Shown here: one piece after another, positions 59,414 through 64,000 of the stretch
How positions within the stretch are numbered: position 1 is the first letter of the stretch
Layout of the letters: the number at the start of each line of letters is the position of its first letter
Origin: Mycoavidus cysteinexigens
GTDB lineage: Bacteria > Pseudomonadota > Gammaproteobacteria > Burkholderiales > Burkholderiaceae
Direction of reading: 5' to 3'
Length of the DNA stretch: 64,000 bases
NCBI RefSeq assembly: GCF_003966915.1
Contig: NZ_AP018150.1
Coordinates: 1,054,001 to 1,118,000, forward strand
Translations under genes and position numbers: made by a program
The notes under the pieces: model-generated
What the model was told of the DNA's origin: nothing
The model's database searches: none
The model's input: the letters and a program-made list of their open reading frames with translations, nothing else

Positions 59414-59665
59414 ATGCGTCAGCTAAAGCCTTTTTCATCATCTCGCTTTGGGGCCGGCTACATGAGCCAGATGTTTTTTTTCATATTGATAAGCCTGGCT
59501 GCTCAGCCATTATATGAGGTTGAGCCTTCATTTAATCAAAGTGACATGATGGCTGAAAGTTACGGGTGCACCGATGGTCGGGGCGAGCAGCCTTGGAGTT
59601 TTTCAGAGAACGCAACTTCTTTTTTCCTGCGCGCTTTGCTTAATGCAAGGAGAGAGTGTCCATGA
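59414..59665 (+). CDS. Small ORF with signal-like segment, coupled to the haemagglutinin ORF
   Basis: 83 residues. RQLKPFSSSRFGAGYMSQMF followed by FFILISLAAQPLYEV resembles the basic-then-hydrophobic signal region of CdiA/FHA proteins. The rest (ESYGCTDGRGEQPWSFSE) is unrecognised. Its stop (TGA, 59663-59665) overlaps the next ATG by four bases. It may be the detached N-terminus of the adhesin or a separate small exported protein. Confidence 0.5.
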   Translation: MRQLKPFSSSRFGAGYMSQMFFFILISLAAQPLYEVEPSFNQSDMMAESYGCTDGRGEQPWSFSENATSFFLRALLNARRECP

Positions 59666-62600
59666 ATCCGATTCAGAATATACCACCCCAGTTTTCCAAA
59701 CCATCTTCCTCAACAGCTAGCCAACAAACCACTTCATCGAATCGCGAGCCTATACCCGAGCGAGACATTCCGCCGGCAGTTGAGCCAGAATGGGCGATTA
59801 TACGCAGCCCACAATTACAGAGTGACCTTACGCTAAAGATTGTCCTGCATGAAGTCACCGGCCGGATGCCTGTTGAGCCCAATCTTTTTATCAAGATTGC
59901 TGGGCAGCCGGCGGAAATGTCCAGCGTCGAGGCGGATGGCACGACATATTGGGGCTATCGCTTTTTTAATCATGACCGGGTGGTGTTGACGACAGGTTCA
60001 CCGGTTTGGCGGCAGAATGGTGGCCTTGACGCGCTCAGCGTGACTGAAGGACAAATGACAATCCGCTATGGAGCTAAGCTGAAGCGGTTTGCGCAACTAG
60101 ATTTAATTGCTGATAGCATCAAAATAGAAGGTGAAGTACAGGCTCAGCGTATTCGTTTACTAAGTGGAGCGAATCAGCTTCATTACACGGAGGCGAGAGG
60201 CTGGGAGAATGTGTTTGGTCCACAACTTGCTGGTCAAACCGAGTTACCAGATCGAGGGCGGCAGACCGTGGCCCAACAAGCAAAAGTGCGGGCTGAGCGG
60301 GAGCTCTGGATATCAAGCCAAGGCGATTTGGTCAATCAGGGTACTCTGCGTACAGATCATGGCGATCTGCGCTTGACAGGCGCAGGCACATTCACTAATG
60401 ACGGTGGTCTGGTCAAAATCTCAAAGGGGGCTGGCGTACTCACCGTAGATGTTGCTGCTCTAAGTAACGTGAGTGGAGACATCTTTCATCAAGGAGATGG
60501 AGAAAAAGTTGAAATTAAAGCCACTGATTTGAACAATCAGGCCGGAGCTATTCGATCGAATAACGACCTGACGCTTAGTATTAGAGCCTTGGAAGGTTCT
60601 GGCGTGATCAAGGCCAAACGTGATCTTTCGGTATCGCTACAGAACGATTACACGCATACCGACCCCCAAGCTTTGCAGGCCGGTCGTCATTTATCCTTTA
60701 AGACCCAAGGCAAATTGATTCACCAAAGTGTTTTGCATAGCAGCGGAGAAATGCATATTTCTGCGGCGGAGATCGAGACCCATCCACATTCTTCAATCGA
60801 TAGCTTTAGCACCACAATTAAAGCAGAGAAAATCATAAATCAGGGGGTGATTAGAGGAGGATCGGTCAAAGCCGAAGCGCAGCTACTGAATAATGAAAAA
60901 GGCAGAATTGAGGCCGTAGGTGAGATAGCGGAACTGATCCTCAAAGCGGACGAGATAAAAAATAGTGCTGCGCAGATGATTAACGGTGGCCGCGGAAAAA
61001 CCCACATTTCGGCGACTGGAACCATTGAGAATAGTCAGTCCGGCGTTATTTTTGGCAAAGGGGAGACCCAGCTTACGGCTTCATCTATCGTTAATCACTC
61101 TGAGCGCCAAGAGGTGAGCAGGACGAATCAGGGCGGCGTTATCGCGAGTTCAGGTGCGCTCACCCTCAACGCGCAAAAGCTGGAAAACCGGCTAGGCACG
61201 ATCTACCAGGGCGCACTTGCCACGATACCCTCTGGCACGATGGATGACAGAGGCAAGTTCTGGACAGACGAGGTTAAAAAACGTCAGGCGGATCAAGCTG
61301 AAAATTTATTGCTAGCCGATAAACATGCAGCAAAACTCGAGTTGCGCGCTGTCAACGAGTTAGAGAATACCGGCGGACACATCATCCATACGAGCGGAGG
61401 CGACACACAGATTACCGCCGGCCAATTCAAAAATAACGCCGGGCATGATGAGCAGGTTGAGTCCCCAGGTCTAGTGATTGGTTATAGCAATCTCACGCTG
61501 CAGGCGCACAGTGTATCGAATGGACAAAGCGGCCAGTTATTGGCCGGAGGGAACTGGCAAATTTCCTCTGTAACGGATTTACAAAGCGCATCGAGCGCAG
61601 AATCCCCCCTCCTGGCTCAAGGCGATTTGGTGAATCAAGGTGTCATCGTCAGTGGAAAGCGAACCTCGCTTGACGCAAACCAGATTGATAATCAAACCGA
61701 GGCTTTAATTAAGGGAGAACAGGTATTGCTCAAGGCCAAAGGCAAGTTGATCAATAAAGGGCTGATCTATGGCAACACAGTTGCAGTGGGGGCTCAGACT
61801 TTAAGTAATTTCGAGTCAAATTACACGATTAACGGCTACAAACCCAGTGTCATTGCCGCGGATAGAAACCTGGATATAGGCGCTAAATGGCTTGAAAACA
61901 AAGACCATAGTTTGCTTTTCAGTGGCGGCGATATGGCCATTGGCCTGCAACTGGATGCGCATAACCAGGCGGTAGGCAAGGCGATACGCACGACGAATTC
62001 ATCGGCCACGGTTGATGCAGGCGGTCAGCTTTTGATCAATACCTTTCGGTTAATCAATAAAACCGCTTATTTTAAAACCCGAGAACGGGTGGTGGATGAG
62101 CAATTCATTATAGAAGTTCAACCCGAAGGTTCGACCCAGCGTTATCGCCTTGACCAACTTGCATGGGACGCTAGCAAGGGAGGCCGCCAGGTGGTGAAAG
62201 ATGGCACTGCGGGCTCTTTCGCTGACTATACTGAGTACGGCTTTATGCGTATTGTAAAAGATACGGTGGTCGAAGAATGTGCACCTGCGACGATCCAGGC
62301 AGGTGGGGACATCACCCTGTCTGGCCGGGTGTTGAATGACAAAAGCAAGTTGATTGCAGGTGGAGCAATCCGTCCCCTGGATCATACGTTCGAGATGGAA
62401 GACAATCGCGATGCGGTTAACACGATTACCCAAACGGATATAGGTCTATCCCGCTATACGCATAGTGAGTGGCACGGTTACCTTAGAGGGCGGGACCGCA
62501 CGTATAGCGCCTTTATCGACTATCGGCTTTCTTCTACGGAACAGCGTAAATTGGATCTCACCCTGCAAGCAGAGGGTGGAATCGTTCAGCATGAAAATCC

Positions 62601-64000
62601 GGATTTATTGAGAATACAGGCGCACGATATGAGTGGCGCTATGAGGGTGCGAGATGCCAGCCAAAATGGCTTGATGGTCCCATCATTGCCAACAAGCGGC
62701 ATGCATATTGTGCAAACTGCGCCTGAGCATTCTGTTTTAGTTGAGATTGATCCGCGCTTTCATCATGCTGGAGCGTTTCTTTCAAGTAACTATCTGTTAG
62801 ATTTGCTTGGCATTAACCCGAGAAATGCGCCCAAACGTCTGGGCGGTGGTTTTTATGAACAGCAGCTCATACGTGCTCAAAGCATTGCCTTGACTGGACA
62901 GTATGCACTGTCTTACTCAAGGAATCAAAGAGCCGAATACCAGGCTTTAATGAGAGCCGGCGCAGAATATGCACAGCTGGCGCAGCTTGAGTTAGGCGCG
63001 CCATTGACGGCTGAGCAACAGGCGTTATTACCCTACGATATGGTCTGGTTAGTGAGCCAAACCGTCAGGTTGCCTGATGGATCGAAACAAATCGTACTCG
63101 CGCCTAAAGTGTATTTGTCAGGCGCGTGCGCCTATCGCCCACAGCTAGGCGGCTCCGGCATCGCCGCCAGCGAGATTGATTTAGTCAGCCAGGGCGTGAT
63201 TAAAAATGCCGGTACGATGATTAGCACGGGGAAAATTCATCTTGACGCGCAAAATATTGATAATCGGCGCGGCACCATTGTAAGTCTGGACCGGATTGCT
63301 TTACATGCGAACGAAGATATAGACGGCCGTGCTGGCGTATTTGCCGGTCAACAACTCTCCTTGCAGGCTGAACGGGATATTCATCTGGAAAGCCAAACCC
63401 GGACAACGTATGCTGCTAGCGGTAGTGTGACCACATTAGACGGGCTGACCCATATTCAGGCTGAGCAACTGGAAGTCAGGGCCAAGAGAAACCTTGATTT
63501 GGCAGCAGCTCGTGTTGAAGTCAGCCAGGCCGCTATTTTAGAAGCGGGACATGATCTAAACTTGGGCACAGCCGAGACAGCGACGCAGCAGCAATTGATA
63601 TGGGATGCGCGTAACTCGTTGAGCCAAAGCAGAAAAACAGAAGTCGGCGCTCACATTCAAACAGGCGCTTCACTTGAGCTTAAGGCAGGGCATGATTTCA
63701 ATGCAGCTGGCACATATGTGAGCGTCGGAGGCGATCTCTCTATCCAGGCTGGACGGGATATTAATCTTGAAGCGGCGTATGAAGAACAGGCTTTTGCAGA
63801 ATCCCATTATCATGAATTTGATCATTTGTTTTCTTCTTCGAGTGAATTAACCCAGACTAAGCAACGCGGAAAACAGGCGCTAAGCGGCCTTTTTTCAGGC
63901 GATAAGGTCGAATTAAAAGCGGGGCGGAATTTAAATGCGGTGGGTTCCAAGATCCTCAGTGAGCAACGTACCGATTTGTCCGCAGGTCAAGATGTTGTGC
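59662..64000 (+). CDS. Filamentous haemagglutinin/CdiA-like protein (3' partial)
   Basis: The frame is open for 1446 codons to the window edge; ATG preceded by AAGGAG. After a Ser/Pro-rich start, residues about 65-175 resemble the second half of the two-partner secretion domain (NHDRVVLTTGSPVWRQNG, LDALSVTEGQMTIRYG, IRLLSGANQ), but the NPNL and NPNG signatures are not seen. Then come many haemagglutinin repeats (AGRHLSFKTQG, GNLTLQA-like units, AGRDINLEAAYEE, AGRNLNAVGSKI) forming a beta-helix, and a mid-protein segment VLAPKVYLSGA usual in this family. There is no signal peptide. In the family this is a secreted adhesin or toxin-delivery stalk; the C-terminal part that would tell is outside the window. 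Confidence 0.85.
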   Translation, partial: MNPIQNIPPQFSKPSSSTASQQTTSSNREPIPERDIPPAVEPEWAIIRSPQLQSDLTLKIVLHEVTGRMPVEPNLFIKIAGQPAEMSSVEADGTTYWGYRFFNHDRVVLTTGSPVWRQNGGLDALSVTEGQMTIRYGAKLKRFAQLDLIADSIKIEGEVQAQRIRLLSGANQLHYTEARGWENVFGPQLAGQTELPDRGRQTVAQQAKVRAERELWISSQGDLVNQGTLRTDHGDLRLTGAGTFTNDGGLVKISKGAGVLTVDVAALSNVSGDIFHQGDGEKVEIKATDLNNQAGAIRSNNDLTLSIRALEGSGVIKAKRDLSVSLQNDYTHTDPQALQAGRHLSFKTQGKLIHQSVLHSSGEMHISAAEIETHPHSSIDSFSTTIKAEKIINQGVIRGGSVKAEAQLLNNEKGRIEAVGEIAELILKADEIKNSAAQMINGGRGKTHISATGTIENSQSGVIFGKGETQLTASSIVNHSERQEVSRTNQGGVIASSGALTLNAQKLENRLGTIYQGALATIPSGTMDDRGKFWTDEVKKRQADQAENLLLADKHAAKLELRAVNELENTGGHIIHTSGGDTQITAGQFKNNAGHDEQVESPGLVIGYSNLTLQAHSVSNGQSGQLLAGGNWQISSVTDLQSASSAESPLLAQGDLVNQGVIVSGKRTSLDANQIDNQTEALIKGEQVLLKAKGKLINKGLIYGNTVAVGAQTLSNFESNYTINGYKPSVIAADRNLDIGAKWLENKDHSLLFSGGDMAIGLQLDAHNQAVGKAIRTTNSSATVDAGGQLLINTFRLINKTAYFKTRERVVDEQFIIEVQPEGSTQRYRLDQLAWDASKGGRQVVKDGTAGSFADYTEYGFMRIVKDTVVEECAPATIQAGGDITLSGRVLNDKSKLIAGGAIRPLDHTFEMEDNRDAVNTITQTDIGLSRYTHSEWHGYLRGRDRTYSAFIDYRLSSTEQRKLDLTLQAEGGIVQHENPDLLRIQAHDMSGAMRVRDASQNGLMVPSLPTSGMHIVQTAPEHSVLVEIDPRFHHAGAFLSSNYLLDLLGINPRNAPKRLGGGFYEQQLIRAQSIALTGQYALSYSRNQRAEYQALMRAGAEYAQLAQLELGAPLTAEQQALLPYDMVWLVSQTVRLPDGSKQIVLAPKVYLSGACAYRPQLGGSGIAASEIDLVSQGVIKNAGTMISTGKIHLDAQNIDNRRGTIVSLDRIALHANEDIDGRAGVFAGQQLSLQAERDIHLESQTRTTYAASGSVTTLDGLTHIQAEQLEVRAKRNLDLAAARVEVSQAAILEAGHDLNLGTAETATQQQLIWDARNSLSQSRKTEVGAHIQTGASLELKAGHDFNAAGTYVSVGGDLSIQAGRDINLEAAYEEQAFAESHYHEFDHLFSSSSELTQTKQRGKQALSGLFSGDKVELKAGRNLNAVGSKILSEQRTDLSAGQDVV

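Overview
The window looks like part of a reduced, host-associated betaproteobacterial (Burkholderiales) genome of moderate GC. The housekeeping genes (rep next to a cytochrome c5-type gene, kdpFABC-kdpDE, mfd diverging from ispD-ispF, clpB, typA, rhlE, trhO) are Burkholderia-like. Around them sit several decayed mobile elements and very large genes with eukaryote-like domains. A fungal endosymbiont of the Mycoavidus/Glomeribacter type would fit, but this is inference and no 16S gene is present.

Positions 1-21.3 kb hold a cluster of three giant STAND/NLR-like genes. Their shared order is NACHT NTPase, a short helical region, pentapeptide-like repeats, WD40 repeats, and a conserved C-terminal tail. 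The first gene runs in from the left edge and is a fusion of two such units. The second unit has lost its NACHT by an exact in-frame 1188-base deletion, and a TIR-like domain lies between the units. Three of the four WD40 arrays have 14 blades; the fourth has 9. Between gene 1 and gene 2 lies a scrapyard: an IS3-family element with a frameshifted orfB, a twice-frameshifted P63C-domain gene, an IS1182-like transposase pseudogene abutting a group II intron with an intact reverse transcriptase/maturase, and an IS66 remnant. The 3' end of gene 3 is made of a solo IS3 end.

Positions 21.4-38.5 kb carry rep, a membrane-anchored cytochrome c, a large HExxH protein with a nuclear-localisation-like N-terminus, tRNA-Arg(CCG), and a potassium-uptake operon. 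In that operon a 959-residue protein of unknown function sits between kdpC and kdpD. Positions 38.4-43.5 kb form a SWIM/SNF2/DUF6880-like cassette bounded by 81-base inverted repeats, one of which overlaps the end of kdpE.

Positions 43.7-57.2 kb are conventional core genes: mfd, ispD, ispF, clpB with a sigma-32-like promoter, a peptidoglycan amidase without a visible signal peptide, typA, rhlE and trhO. Positions 57.2-64 kb are AT-richer and accessory: a pair of paralogous coiled-coil proteins, one with four 15-residue repeats, then a haemagglutinin/CdiA-type gene. That gene appears split: a small ORF with a signal-like segment overlaps by four bases a giant ORF that has a degenerate secretion domain and runs off the right edge.

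The least ordinary parts are the NLR-like cluster with its near-identical WD40 repeats, the two effector-like proteins, the repeat-bounded helicase cassette and the split adhesin.
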